64,000 nucleotides of DNA, from assembly GCA_005502925.1 (NCBI GenBank), contig SCPD01000001.1:372001-436000 (forward strand), read 5' to 3'. A program made the translations under genes and the position numbers. This DNA is from Rhizobiales bacterium Y(2018). Lineage in GTDB: Bacteria; Pseudomonadota; Alphaproteobacteria; Rhizobiales; Aestuariivirgaceae. The notes beneath the pieces were generated by a model. The model was not told the DNA's origin and made no database searches. It saw nothing but the letters and a program-made list of their open reading frames with translations. Of this stretch, positions 53,489-61,505 are shown one piece after another (the first letter of the stretch is position 1; every line of letters starts with the position of its first letter).

Positions 53489-54067
53489 CTAGTTAGTGTG
53501 GCGCGGTCCGTTGTCGAGAGTAAGGCGGACCTCGGCGGCCATCTGGCCCTTGGGGCCGGCACCGAAGCGCACATAGATCCATTGGTCGGGATGAAGCTCG
53601 GCGATCGCCGTCTTACGCAGGGTCTCCATGTGAATGAAGATATCCGGCGAGCCGTCGCCTTCGCTGACAAAGCCGAAGCCGCGCGCACGGTTGAACCACT
53701 TGACGCGCGCCCTGACCCAGCCGCTCGATGCCGACACATTCACATGGGTGCGGCTCGGTCGCTCAACCGGATGAATAGCCGTCGAGATATCCACGCCCAG
53801 CACGCGCAATGCCTGATAGCCCTTCTGGCGCTCGACCGCCTCACAGAAGACACGTGTGCCTTCGAGCGGCGCGTCGAAACCGTCGCGCTTCAGACAGCTC
53901 AGATGCAGCAGCACATCCGGCATGCCGTTGTCGGGGATGATGAAGCCATAACCCCGACCGACATCGAACCACTTCACGAAGCCGCTGATCTGGAAAATTC
54001 TTACATTGATATCAGGGGCCTGATGCTCAAGCTCCCTGTCTGCCTCGAAGGGCTCGCTAACCGCCAT
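53489..54067 (-). CDS. Double cold-shock-domain protein
   Basis: This 192-aa protein has two cold-shock domains in one chain. The first (about 27-95) has [20 protein letters not shown] and DVLLHLSCL, and the second (about 118-188) has [21 protein letters not shown] and DIFIHMETL. Both keep the aromatic RNP1/RNP2 surfaces that bind single-stranded RNA or DNA. The two-domain CspD-like form is typical of Hyphomicrobiales. It is first in a two-gene unit with DUF192. A hairpin lies just upstream of its ATG in the leader. Confidence 0.92.
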   Translation of the reverse strand: MAVSEPFEADRELEHQAPDINVRIFQISGFVKWFDVGRGYGFIIPDNGMPDVLLHLSCLKRDGFDAPLEGTRVFCEAVERQKGYQALRVLGVDISTAIHPVERPSRTHVNVSASSGWVRARVKWFNRARGFGFVSEGDGSPDIFIHMETLRKTAIAELHPDQWIYVRFGAGPKGQMAAEVRLTLDNGPRHTN

Positions 54068-54404
54068 GACCGCATACCCGAACTAATGGCAGCCCTCAGT
54101 CATACCCCGCTGCCATGACTTAGATTGAGCGACTCTTTTGCAATTGTACAGAGAGCGGGCACGCAAGAGATGTGGAAAACACGAGATTGCGCTTGCGCGA
54201 TCATTCCTTCGCATCCGCGCGCGCAGTTCTGCGATGCGAAAAAGCCCTGAAAACAAAGACTGAATCGTATCATGCGGTGAATAACGCGGCAGTTGCGCCA
54301 CCGATAACGATCGCTGCTCGACGCATCTCGAAGCACTCACAATGATCGCACCCACACGAGGCGCGCACAGGTGAATCGCGCAGATTCAGGCAAAAGTGAT
54401 TCGT
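54068..54404 (-). other. Leader and promoter region of the cold-shock gene
   Basis: This 337-base intergenic stretch separates the cold-shock gene from the end of the sirtuin gene. It holds the hairpin at 54086-54116 and an AT-richer part toward 54250-54280 that could contain the promoter. No other gene is supported. Confidence 0.5.
54086..54116 (-). promoter_or_regulatory. Leader hairpin of the cold-shock gene
   Basis: ATGGCAGC (54086-54093) and GCTGCCAT (54109-54116) form a perfect 8-bp stem with a 15-base loop, ending 18 bases before the ATG at 54067. A structured leader is typical of cold-shock messenger RNAs, in which temperature alters folding and translation, but here this is inferred from position alone. 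Confidence 0.4.
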
Positions 54405-55166
54405 TCAGTGCCGCCAGAGACGCTCGGCGGCGGCACTCAGAACAGCACCAAGCTCGCCCGAGATCACCAGATCGGCGAGCGCGTCGATGCCGGTCGGCTC
54501 GCGGTTGATGATGACCAGCTTGGCGCGGTTGCTCTTCGCCATCACCGGAAAACTCGCGGCGGGAAAGACTTGCAGCGAGGAGCCCATGGCGAGAAACAGA
54601 TCGGCATCGAAGGTCGCGGCGCGGGCTCGCGCCATCTCGTCCTCGGGCATGGGCTGACCGAAGGAAATGGTCGCCGTCTTCACGATGCCGGCGCAAGCGG
54701 AGCAATAAGGTGGGCGGCTTTCGGCCAGGATGCGGGCGCGCGCCCATTCAAGTTCATAACGCTCGCCACAGCTCAGGCACTTGGCATACGAGCCATTGCC
54801 GTGAAGCTCGATGATCGCGGCTTCGGGCACGCCCGAGACACGATGCAGATCGTCGATGTTCTGCGTGATGACATGGCTCACCTTGCCGGCGCGATAAAGC
54901 CTGGCGATGAACTTGTGACTGGGACCCGGCGCGGCCTTGGCCACGGCTTCGTAGATCTTGAAATAGCGCCGCCAGGCTTCGAGCCGCATTTCCTCCGAGG
55001 CCAGATAATCGTTGAACTCGATCGGCTTGTATCTGGTCCAGAAGCCACCGGGGGAACGAAAATCAGGAATGCCGCATTCCGTCGAGATGCCAGCGCCAGT
55101 GAAGACGACGGCGCGGCGCGACGACTGGATCATTTCGGCAAGCTCGTCTATGTCATCTTCCATCAT
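54405..55166 (-). CDS. NAD-dependent protein deacylase (sirtuin)
   Basis: The roughly 253-aa Sir2-family enzyme has the NAD motif VFTGAGISTECGIPDFRSPGG (about 20-40), TQNIDDLH with the catalytic His in IELHG, and a zinc site with paired CLSCG and CSACAG. It removes acetyl or other acyl groups from lysines. Two adjacent ATGs at 55166 and 55163 follow GGGAG. It is divergent from the glyoxalase gene at 55194 with only 27 bases between, so the promoters overlap the other gene's leader. Confidence 0.92.
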   Translation of the reverse strand: MMEDDIDELAEMIQSSRRAVVFTGAGISTECGIPDFRSPGGFWTRYKPIEFNDYLASEEMRLEAWRRYFKIYEAVAKAAPGPSHKFIARLYRAGKVSHVITQNIDDLHRVSGVPEAAIIELHGNGSYAKCLSCGERYELEWARARILAESRPPYCSACAGIVKTATISFGQPMPEDEMARARAATFDADLFLAMGSSLQVFPAASFPVMAKSNRAKLVIINREPTGIDALADLVISGELGAVLSAAAERLWRH

Positions 55167-55193
55167 CGGCTCCCAGGCAAAGAGGTTCAGGCA

Positions 55194-55613
55194 ATGAAGT
55201 ATCTCCACACCATGATCCGGGTCTCCAATCTGGACCAATCGCTCGACTTCTTCATCAATAAACTCGGCTTCGTCGAGCAGCGCCGCTACGAGAATGAAAA
55301 AGGCCGCTTCACCTTGATCTTCGTTGCCGCGCCGGAAAGCCCCGATGCTCCGGTCGAGCTCACTTACAATTGGGATCCGGAAGTTTACACGGGCGGACGC
55401 AATTTCGGCCATCTCGCCATCGAGGTCGATGATGTCTATGCCTATTGCGACAGACTTCAGAAGCAGGGCATCACCATCAACCGTCCGCCGCGCGACGGCC
55501 GCATGGCCTTCATCAAGACGCCTGACGGCATCTCGATCGAGATCCTGAACAAAGGGGGCGCCCTGCCCTTCGCCGAGCCCTGGTCCTCGATGCCGAATAC
55601 CGGCACCTGGTAA
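55194..55613 (+). CDS. gloA: Lactoylglutathione lyase (glyoxalase I)
   Basis: The 139-aa protein has the vicinal oxygen chelate fold with YLHTMIRVSNLDQSLDFFINKLGF (first metal His), APVELTYNWDPEVY (Glu), FGHLAIEVDDVYAYCDRL (second His), and AFIKTPDGISIEIL (second Glu). It converts the methylglyoxal-glutathione adduct to lactoylglutathione. The ATG at 55194 is close to the divergent sirtuin start. It ends 12 bases before the SDR gene on the opposite strand. Confidence 0.92.
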   Translation: MKYLHTMIRVSNLDQSLDFFINKLGFVEQRRYENEKGRFTLIFVAAPESPDAPVELTYNWDPEVYTGGRNFGHLAIEVDDVYAYCDRLQKQGITINRPPRDGRMAFIKTPDGISIEILNKGGALPFAEPWSSMPNTGTW

Positions 55614-55625
55614 GACTGAAAGAGA

Positions 55626-56417
55626 TCAGGGCATCAAGAGGCCGCCATTCACCTCGATGACCTGACCGGTCACGTAGCCGGAGGCCTCGTCGCTCGCGAG
55701 ATAGACGAAGGTGCCGGCGCAGTCTTCCGCCGTGCCAAGACGGCCGAGCGGCACCAGCTTGCGGGTGGCTTCGAGCTTGTCGGGCGTCGAATGGCGATCG
55801 TGAAAGGCCGTGTGGATTGTCCCCGGCGACACGGCGTTCACCCGGATATTGCTGGGCGCCAGTTCCTTGGCCATGGATTTGGTGATCGCCGACACGAAGC
55901 CTTTGGTGCCGGCATAGACGCCGGAACCGGCGGCACCACCCGAGCGCGCCGCGATCGATGAGACATTGATGATGTTGCCGGAGCGCTGCGCCTCGAACAG
56001 CGGGATGGCGGCGCGGCAGCAATCGACCAATTGGCGCACATTCAGTTCCAGAACCTGATCATACAGCGCATCGTCGAATTCGGCGATGAGGCGGCGTTCG
56101 ACCATGCCGCCGGCATTGTTGATCAGAACGTCGATGCCGCCGAGACGCTTTTGCGCCTCCTCGATGAGCCGCCATGGCGCCTTGCGTTCGAGGAGATCGA
56201 GCTTGAAGGTCTCGATCCCCTGCTTGGCGAAAGCGGCCACCTCCTTCTCGCCCGAAAGATACTGCGCGAAGAGCCTGGCGCCCATTTGGGCCAAAGCGAG
56301 CGTCGCCGCCCCGCCGATGCCGGTCACGCCGCCGGTGATGATTATGCGCTTGTTCTTGAGATCGCTGAACACCGGGGACGCCCTCGCTTGTCTGGAAGTG
56401 ATCGAGGGCTCGCTCAT
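55626..56417 (-). CDS. Short-chain dehydrogenase/reductase
   Basis: The 263-aa SDR enzyme has the cofactor motif TGGVTGIGG, the NNAGG strand, Ser in NVSSIAAR and the catalytic YAGTK, with the C-terminal SGYVTGQVIEVNGGLLMP. The substrate is unknown. Start at ATG 56417 (MSEPSIT); a longer form to 56459 is possible. It is the only gene between the glyoxalase and the small membrane gene on this strand. Confidence 0.88.
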   Translation of the reverse strand: MSEPSITSRQARASPVFSDLKNKRIIITGGVTGIGGAATLALAQMGARLFAQYLSGEKEVAAFAKQGIETFKLDLLERKAPWRLIEEAQKRLGGIDVLINNAGGMVERRLIAEFDDALYDQVLELNVRQLVDCCRAAIPLFEAQRSGNIINVSSIAARSGGAAGSGVYAGTKGFVSAITKSMAKELAPSNIRVNAVSPGTIHTAFHDRHSTPDKLEATRKLVPLGRLGTAEDCAGTFVYLASDEASGYVTGQVIEVNGGLLMP

Positions 56418-56519
56418 ATGCGGGCCTGCCGGGCTTGTAAATCCGGCCCGCCCCTTCAACTACAGGTTGATTTCGGGGGCTATTGATCCCATGCGGCGCC
56501 GGCGCCCGTCCCTTCTTGC

Positions 56520-56669
56520 CTACGTCATCAAGACGTGCAGGATCATGCCGCAGGAAACGCCGATGATGGCGCCGATCAGGATTCCGATCGGTGGTGTCAA
56601 GATGAAGCAGCCCGCAAGGCCGCCAAAGGCCGCTCCGAGCGTCAAGCCCAGAACAAATCGATTATGCAC
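56520..56669 (-). CDS. 49-aa glycine-zipper-like membrane peptide
   Basis: A GTG at 56669 follows GGGAGG and opens a 49-residue hydrophobic peptide (VLGLTLGAAFGGLAGCFILT, then GILIGAIIGVSCGMIL) with Gly-rich spacing typical of packed membrane helices. The longer frame upstream has no ribosome-binding site. I infer a small inner-membrane protein of unknown role. Confidence 0.5.
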   Translation of the reverse strand: MHNRFVLGLTLGAAFGGLAGCFILTPPIGILIGAIIGVSCGMILHVLMT

Positions 56670-56818
56670 CCCAATCCTCCCGGAACGGCACGCCGATACA
56701 CGCCGCTTGATCGCAATCGCTGGTCCGATTTTAGATTCTATTTTGTGTGTTTTTTGGCGAGCCCTCATGGGGCTGAGCGGGCTGGCTTCTAGTCCATTTC
56801 CCGGCTCGACGCAAAGCC

Positions 56819-56843
56819 TTTCTTTGACCACTGGTCAAAGAAA
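56819..56843. repeat. Perfect 12-bp palindrome with TTGACCA/TGGTCAA core
   Basis: TTTCTTTGACCA (56819-56830) and TGGTCAAAGAAA (56832-56843) are perfect arms with one base between them. The core TTGACCA-N-TGGTCAA looks like an operator for a dimeric repressor of the GntR or TetR type (it differs from the RutR consensus by a one-base spacer). It lies upstream of the small membrane gene and downstream of the GH94 gene. It is an odd terminator, since no T-run follows. Confidence 0.55.
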
Positions 56844-56965
56844 AGGAAAATAGGCCAGCTTACGGTTTTCCATCCATTGCTTCAGGATTGAAACAAGACT
56901 TTTCTTCGTGTGTCTTGGAGAAGAGTCCTGTACTTTTTTGAGCGTACATTTTTGGCAGTATTCGG

Positions 56966-59900
56966 TCAGCTGCCGGTTCCTGGCGCCATTGTGAGTTTCG
57001 CGCCTTTGAGTCGTTTCGGCAGCAGCGGCGAGGATACTTCCATGCCGAAATGACGCCTGCGGCCGAAGGCCAGGCGCACCAGCACATTGGTGTAGAGGCC
57101 GGGACCACTCGAATAGATGCGCCACCCGCCATCGACGGCGATCTCGCCCGCCTTGACCCGCTCCCATTCCGCGCTCGCCGCATAGCGATCCGGGAAGCCC
57201 GCGTCACTGCTGCTGAAATACGTGTTGCGCTGGCGCAGCGATGCGGTGCCGAGATGCTCGGTCACCGCGACGGGATTGACCTTGAGAAGCGCATCCCACA
57301 ACGCATCCGCCTCGCCCAGCACGGCCATCGCCTCGCCATAACGCAGATGCGCGTGTGTATACATGAGGCCGACCTCACGGCCGAAATTCGCCGCCGACTC
57401 GGCGCGGCGGAAAATGCGTTCCGGCCCACCGCGATAGATCACCGGCCGGTCCATGAGCCGCGCGCCATCGGGGAACAACAGATGCTCGCGGATGATCTCC
57501 AGGTGATGCGCGGTCTGCTCGGGCGTGAAGAGCCCGGCGATGATCGCGCGTTTCATCGGCAGCAGCGAATAAGTGAGGCCGGTCCGCTTGTCACTCGGAT
57601 GGATCAGGATTTCCGGCTTGTCGTGGCCCGGCTCAAAGATGGCATAACCGGCGGCGGTTCCGTCGACGATAAGATGGCGATTGAAGTCGGCGCGGATCTC
57701 CTCCGACAGAGCCTGCAGCTTCTCCGCTTCATCGCCGCGTCCGACCCGGCGCAGCACCTCGGCATAACGCCTGAGCTGCTGGAACAGCAGCGCCACCGTC
57801 CAGCCGCTCACCATCCAGTCGCGCAGCTTCGGATCGGCAGGCTGGAGGGAATCGTTCCAGTCGCCCTCGCCGTACCGGATGAGGCTGGTTCCCGGAATAA
57901 AGCGCTCACGCACCGTGGCGATGAGCTTGGTGATGTGACGGGCGACCGGATCCTTGCGTGCGGTGCGCGCGAAAGTGTCCTCATCGCGCCAGGCGACCGG
58001 CTCGTCGAGAAAAGCCAGATCATTGGTCCATTCGAGATAATCGCAAAGCGCCTTCAAGGGCCAGACGATGACATCGCCATGGGCATGTTTGTCCTGAATG
58101 TTCGAATAGGGCTCAAGCATGAACCATTGCGGCCAGTCGCCCCGCTTCTCATATTGCTGGGCAAAAACCAGTCTCAGAATTTCCTTCACGGGCTGGTCGT
58201 GGTCTAGCGACAGCAGGAATTCGACCGGCCCCTGGCAGACATCACGCGTGCCCCAGGCCGCACCCGTATATTGCTCGAGCCCATGCGGCACGGTCAGATG
58301 GATCATCGCATTGTGGGCGATCCACGGGAAAGTGGTGTCGAGGCTTACGGCATCGGGATCGTCGCTTTCGATGCGCAGCCGGCGCGTGACATGCTGCCAA
58401 TAACACCGAGCCGGGACGAGCAAACTTTCCTCGTCGGGGCCGGCAGCGAATTTCTCCGCCAGGTCTTTGGCCGCTGCGGCATCGGTCAATGAGCCGGTGA
58501 CGGCGAAACGCAGCTCATTCGTGGCACGCGTCCTGAGCGCGACATGGGCGCCGCCGCGTGCTTTTCCATCGGTATAGAGCAAGTCATCACCGCCCACGGC
58601 CTCGACCGCACCGGGCGTGCTCGTCACCAGGTGATAGACGCTCTCAGGATAACGCTGACCCCACAGGAATTGCGGGTCGGGCCTGAAGCTGAAGCGCTTG
58701 TTCACACTGTCGATCTCGACGCGGCCGGCATGGGCGAGTTCGCGTTCGCCCAATACAAGATGGCCGAAGACCAGGAAGCGGCAGGCCTTGCCTTCGACGC
58801 TGACGCGCCATTGCATCGCCGGATCATCGCCCGCGGCGACCGCGTGAACCGTGATGGTGCGGGAACCCAGCCGGTAGATCCAGCGGCAGTCGCTCAGACC
58901 GATCTCGAAAACCGAGGGCACCGCAAGCAGCCGCCATCCCTCGTCCAGATCGACGAGGATGCGCAGGCCACTGGCGCGCGTGATGTTGTAGGGATCGCGC
59001 GAGATCGAGAAGAGCTTGTGGAAGGACGTATTGCCGATGGTGAGCTGGGCGCCGAAAATGCCGTGCATCCAGCCGGTGGCGCAGAGCGTCGTCTCGTCGA
59101 GCAGCATGCCCTGCCCGCTGCGCAGGAGCGTACCGTGCCGACGCGGAATGAGATGCTCCTTGGCGGCGAGGACGACATGGCGGTTATGGATGCCGTCCGG
59201 CACGAAGAAGGACAGGAACTCGCCACCCTGATGTTCCTCATGCAGGCGCTGGTCGTAGCGCGCCTGGATCTCCGCGACGCTCATCCGATCGGCGATGACG
59301 GGTGCTGCATCCTGCACGATGCCGCGCACGGGTTCTGCGACGGCGACAAGCATCGGCTTGAAGCTCGCCTGGGCATGGCGCACGTGATCGAGCTTCGCCA
59401 GATCGGTCTTGCCGGACGCCTCGGCATGATCCGGCTCATAGAGCCCGAAGAACGTCCATTTGGCGGAACCGCCCGCTCCGATCGTCTCTCCATGCGACTG
59501 GAGCGCGACGCAAGCGACCTCATGCTGCAGCCTGCGGCTTGGCAGACCTTGCGGGAAATCGAGACTGCCGCGGTCGCGATAGAGGGGACCGAATATCTGG
59601 AGCGCATCAGTGGCGTAACCCTCGGCGCCATCGAGGCAGCCTTGCAGAATCCAGGGAAAACGCCCGTTCTGCTGGGCGAGATTCTGCCGGCTCATCACCA
59701 CCGGCCCGAGATCGGGCGCCGGCTCGACATGGTGATCAATATATTGTGAGACATAGGCTTCGTTGTTGGAAATGAAGCCGCGATCGCCCAGCCCCAGATC
59801 CTGGATCAGGAAGGCGTCGCAGATGAGTTTGCCCTTACCGCTGTTCGCGACCTCGATCTGCCACAGCCAGATATTGCTCTTGGGCGCGAGCCAGAGCGTC

Positions 59901-60229
59901 GCTCGATGGCTTATACCCGCCGTCTCGCCTTCCCAGACAAAACGGTCATCGGCAGTGCCGACCCGGCATCTGGCCCCGGGGCCGACGATCTCGATGGTCT
60001 GGCCGGTCTGGCCGCCGATCCGCAGCAGGAGACGTCCGATGCCGCCGGCAATGGGCGAGCCCGGCACCTGGTTCAGCATGATGCGGCCGCGCTCGCTCAC
60101 ATGCTCGATGGCGAAGAGACAGCCATTGGGAAGCACGCTGACGGTGAGGCCGGTCTTATTGGAGATCTGCCGCAAGCGCAGATCACCGTCGCGCGGGAGG
60201 GTGAAAGTGCGAACGGCGTCCTGTGTCAT
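56966..60229 (-). CDS. GH94-family glycoside phosphorylase/NdvB-like protein
   Basis: This 1087-aa protein matches the GH94 (former glycosyltransferase 36) family. The alpha/alpha-barrel carries YTGAAWGTRDVCQGPVEFL, EPYSNIQDKHAHGDVIVWPLKALCDYL and YGEGDWNDSLQPADP, whose Asp in GDWND is the usual general acid. The N-terminal part is a beta-sandwich. It phosphorolyses beta-linked glucosides (cellobiose-, sophorose- or cyclic beta-1,2-glucan-type). It lacks the membrane glycosyltransferase part of the 2800-aa cyclic glucan synthase, so it acts in the cytoplasm. The ATG is 348 bases from the SRAP gene. Confidence 0.85.
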   Translation of the reverse strand: MTQDAVRTFTLPRDGDLRLRQISNKTGLTVSVLPNGCLFAIEHVSERGRIMLNQVPGSPIAGGIGRLLLRIGGQTGQTIEIVGPGARCRVGTADDRFVWEGETAGISHRATLWLAPKSNIWLWQIEVANSGKGKLICDAFLIQDLGLGDRGFISNNEAYVSQYIDHHVEPAPDLGPVVMSRQNLAQQNGRFPWILQGCLDGAEGYATDALQIFGPLYRDRGSLDFPQGLPSRRLQHEVACVALQSHGETIGAGGSAKWTFFGLYEPDHAEASGKTDLAKLDHVRHAQASFKPMLVAVAEPVRGIVQDAAPVIADRMSVAEIQARYDQRLHEEHQGGEFLSFFVPDGIHNRHVVLAAKEHLIPRRHGTLLRSGQGMLLDETTLCATGWMHGIFGAQLTIGNTSFHKLFSISRDPYNITRASGLRILVDLDEGWRLLAVPSVFEIGLSDCRWIYRLGSRTITVHAVAAGDDPAMQWRVSVEGKACRFLVFGHLVLGERELAHAGRVEIDSVNKRFSFRPDPQFLWGQRYPESVYHLVTSTPGAVEAVGGDDLLYTDGKARGGAHVALRTRATNELRFAVTGSLTDAAAAKDLAEKFAAGPDEESLLVPARCYWQHVTRRLRIESDDPDAVSLDTTFPWIAHNAMIHLTVPHGLEQYTGAAWGTRDVCQGPVEFLLSLDHDQPVKEILRLVFAQQYEKRGDWPQWFMLEPYSNIQDKHAHGDVIVWPLKALCDYLEWTNDLAFLDEPVAWRDEDTFARTARKDPVARHITKLIATVRERFIPGTSLIRYGEGDWNDSLQPADPKLRDWMVSGWTVALLFQQLRRYAEVLRRVGRGDEAEKLQALSEEIRADFNRHLIVDGTAAGYAIFEPGHDKPEILIHPSDKRTGLTYSLLPMKRAIIAGLFTPEQTAHHLEIIREHLLFPDGARLMDRPVIYRGGPERIFRRAESAANFGREVGLMYTHAHLRYGEAMAVLGEADALWDALLKVNPVAVTEHLGTASLRQRNTYFSSSDAGFPDRYAASAEWERVKAGEIAVDGGWRIYSSGPGLYTNVLVRLAFGRRRHFGMEVSSPLLPKRLKGAKLTMAPGTGS

Positions 60230-60577
60230 GCGAAGTCTCCCAAATCACAACCAACTCCCGCAAGAAGGAACGCGGAGCGGCGTGTTTTGTCAATCGCGGC
60301 GCAAGTGCGGGAAGCTGACCCGACGGCGGCGCATGGCGCGCCGGTGGGATACTGGGCCAGCCGATCGCCCCGAATAGACGTGGAGGATTGTGTTCCCTGC
60401 CTGTTGGATTGTTTTTCCCTGCCCTGATGACAGGCGTCTGTCACGTGGATCTCCGGGATTGCGGTGAAATTTGCCGAGGACCGGAGCGCGGAACGCCGCT
60501 TTTTGTGATTTTACCCTGTATCTACCTTGTATCCGTTCGAACCGGCACGACACCGGACTCGCGGAATCCCGCCTGGT
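60230..60577 (-). other. Promoter region of the GH94 gene
   Basis: This 348-base intergenic stretch separates the GH94 start from the end of the second SRAP gene. An inverted repeat TGACAG-GCGT-CTGTCA (60428-60443) is the only clear structure and could be an operator or a terminator of the SRAP gene. No gene is supported. Confidence 0.45.
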
Positions 60578-61228
60578 TTAGAACAATTGCAGCTGGCTAT
60601 TTTCCTTCGCCGCGTTTTGTTTTGGTTTTGCACCAAAGGGCGGCGAGACGTCCATGAGCTCGGCTGGATACGGCTTGAGCAGGGCCTTCAGCTGGTCGTC
60701 CGTTGCCTCCTCTTCGCCCAGCCATTGCGCCCAATCGGCGCGGCCGATGATCACCGGCATGCGGTCGTGAACCCGGCCCACCAGTTCATTCGGCGCGGTC
60801 GTGATGATCGTGTAGCTCCTCAGCACACCGCCGATCGGATTCTTCCATTCGTCCCAGAGGCCGGCGAGCATCATGAGCTTCGCCTCGCGCAGGAAGAAGA
60901 AGTGTTTCCTCTCATAGAAGCCTTCGGCCGGAATCAGGCACCGCTGCCCCTTCCGCCAGGCGCCGCGATAGGTCGCCGTCTCGCTGATCCGCTCGCTTCG
61001 CGCATTGTAGGTAGAATACTCAAGAAGATCGGATTCAGACCAAGCCGGGATCAGGCCCCAACGCATCTCCTCGGCGATCCTCTCGCCATTTTCGAAGATG
61101 ATGACCGGCGCAAATTTTCCCGGTGTCCTGTCACCACTCAAAGCCTCGTGCCAAAAGCGGCCGCGAAGCTGCTTGAGCTTGATCTCGCTCACTTCCTCGA
61201 CATTCGGGTCCCTGACGCGTCCGCACAT
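60578..61228 (-). CDS. SRAP-domain (HMCES/YedK) abasic-site protein, core copy
   Basis: This 216-aa SRAP protein has the catalytic Cys2 (MCGRVRDPNVEEVSEIK) and the blocks WGLIPAWSE, YSTYNARSE, GFYERK (Glu) and HDRMPVIIG (active His). Most blocks match the copy at 33440, and the two also share DPNVEE-SEIK near the N-terminus, so they are close paralogues. It forms a covalent adduct with abasic sites in single-stranded DNA. It ends QLQLF, a possible sliding-clamp-binding tail. It lies near tRNA-Glu and recJ, both linked to the core chromosome. Confidence 0.92.
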   Translation of the reverse strand: MCGRVRDPNVEEVSEIKLKQLRGRFWHEALSGDRTPGKFAPVIIFENGERIAEEMRWGLIPAWSESDLLEYSTYNARSERISETATYRGAWRKGQRCLIPAEGFYERKHFFFLREAKLMMLAGLWDEWKNPIGGVLRSYTIITTAPNELVGRVHDRMPVIIGRADWAQWLGEEEATDDQLKALLKPYPAELMDVSPPFGAKPKQNAAKENSQLQLF

Positions 61229-61358
61229 GCCCTACTCACAAACTTACCAAACGCTAGTTCTCGATATGTTCTAGTCGTGGTTCATGGGCCACGTCAAATG
61301 ACAAATAGGCCCGGAGATGAGCCAGGCCGGCATGGAACTGTGAAGATGGGGAAAGAGT

Positions 61359-61432
61359 GGCGCGCCCTACGGGAATCGAACCCGTCTTTACAACGTGAAA
61401 GGCTGTCGTCCTAACCGATAGACGAAGGGCGC
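61359..61432 (-). tRNA. tRNA-Glu(UUC)
   Basis: On the minus strand: acceptor GCGCCCT/AGGGCGC, D-arm GTCTATCGGTTAGGAC, anticodon loop CTTTCAC (anticodon TTC), T loop GGTTCGATTCC and an encoded CCA at 61359-61361. The cloverleaf is intact. Confidence 0.93.
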
Positions 61433-61505
61433 GCGGAATGGCGGCTCTATAAGGGGCTTCGCGCGGAAGCGCAAGACGTGAAATTAATCATTGAAATCAA
61501 TGAAA

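Noticed and set aside
58544-59749. A plus-strand frame of about 400 codons
   Set aside because: It is antisense to the GH94 gene, whose motifs are clear, and it has no recognisable domain.
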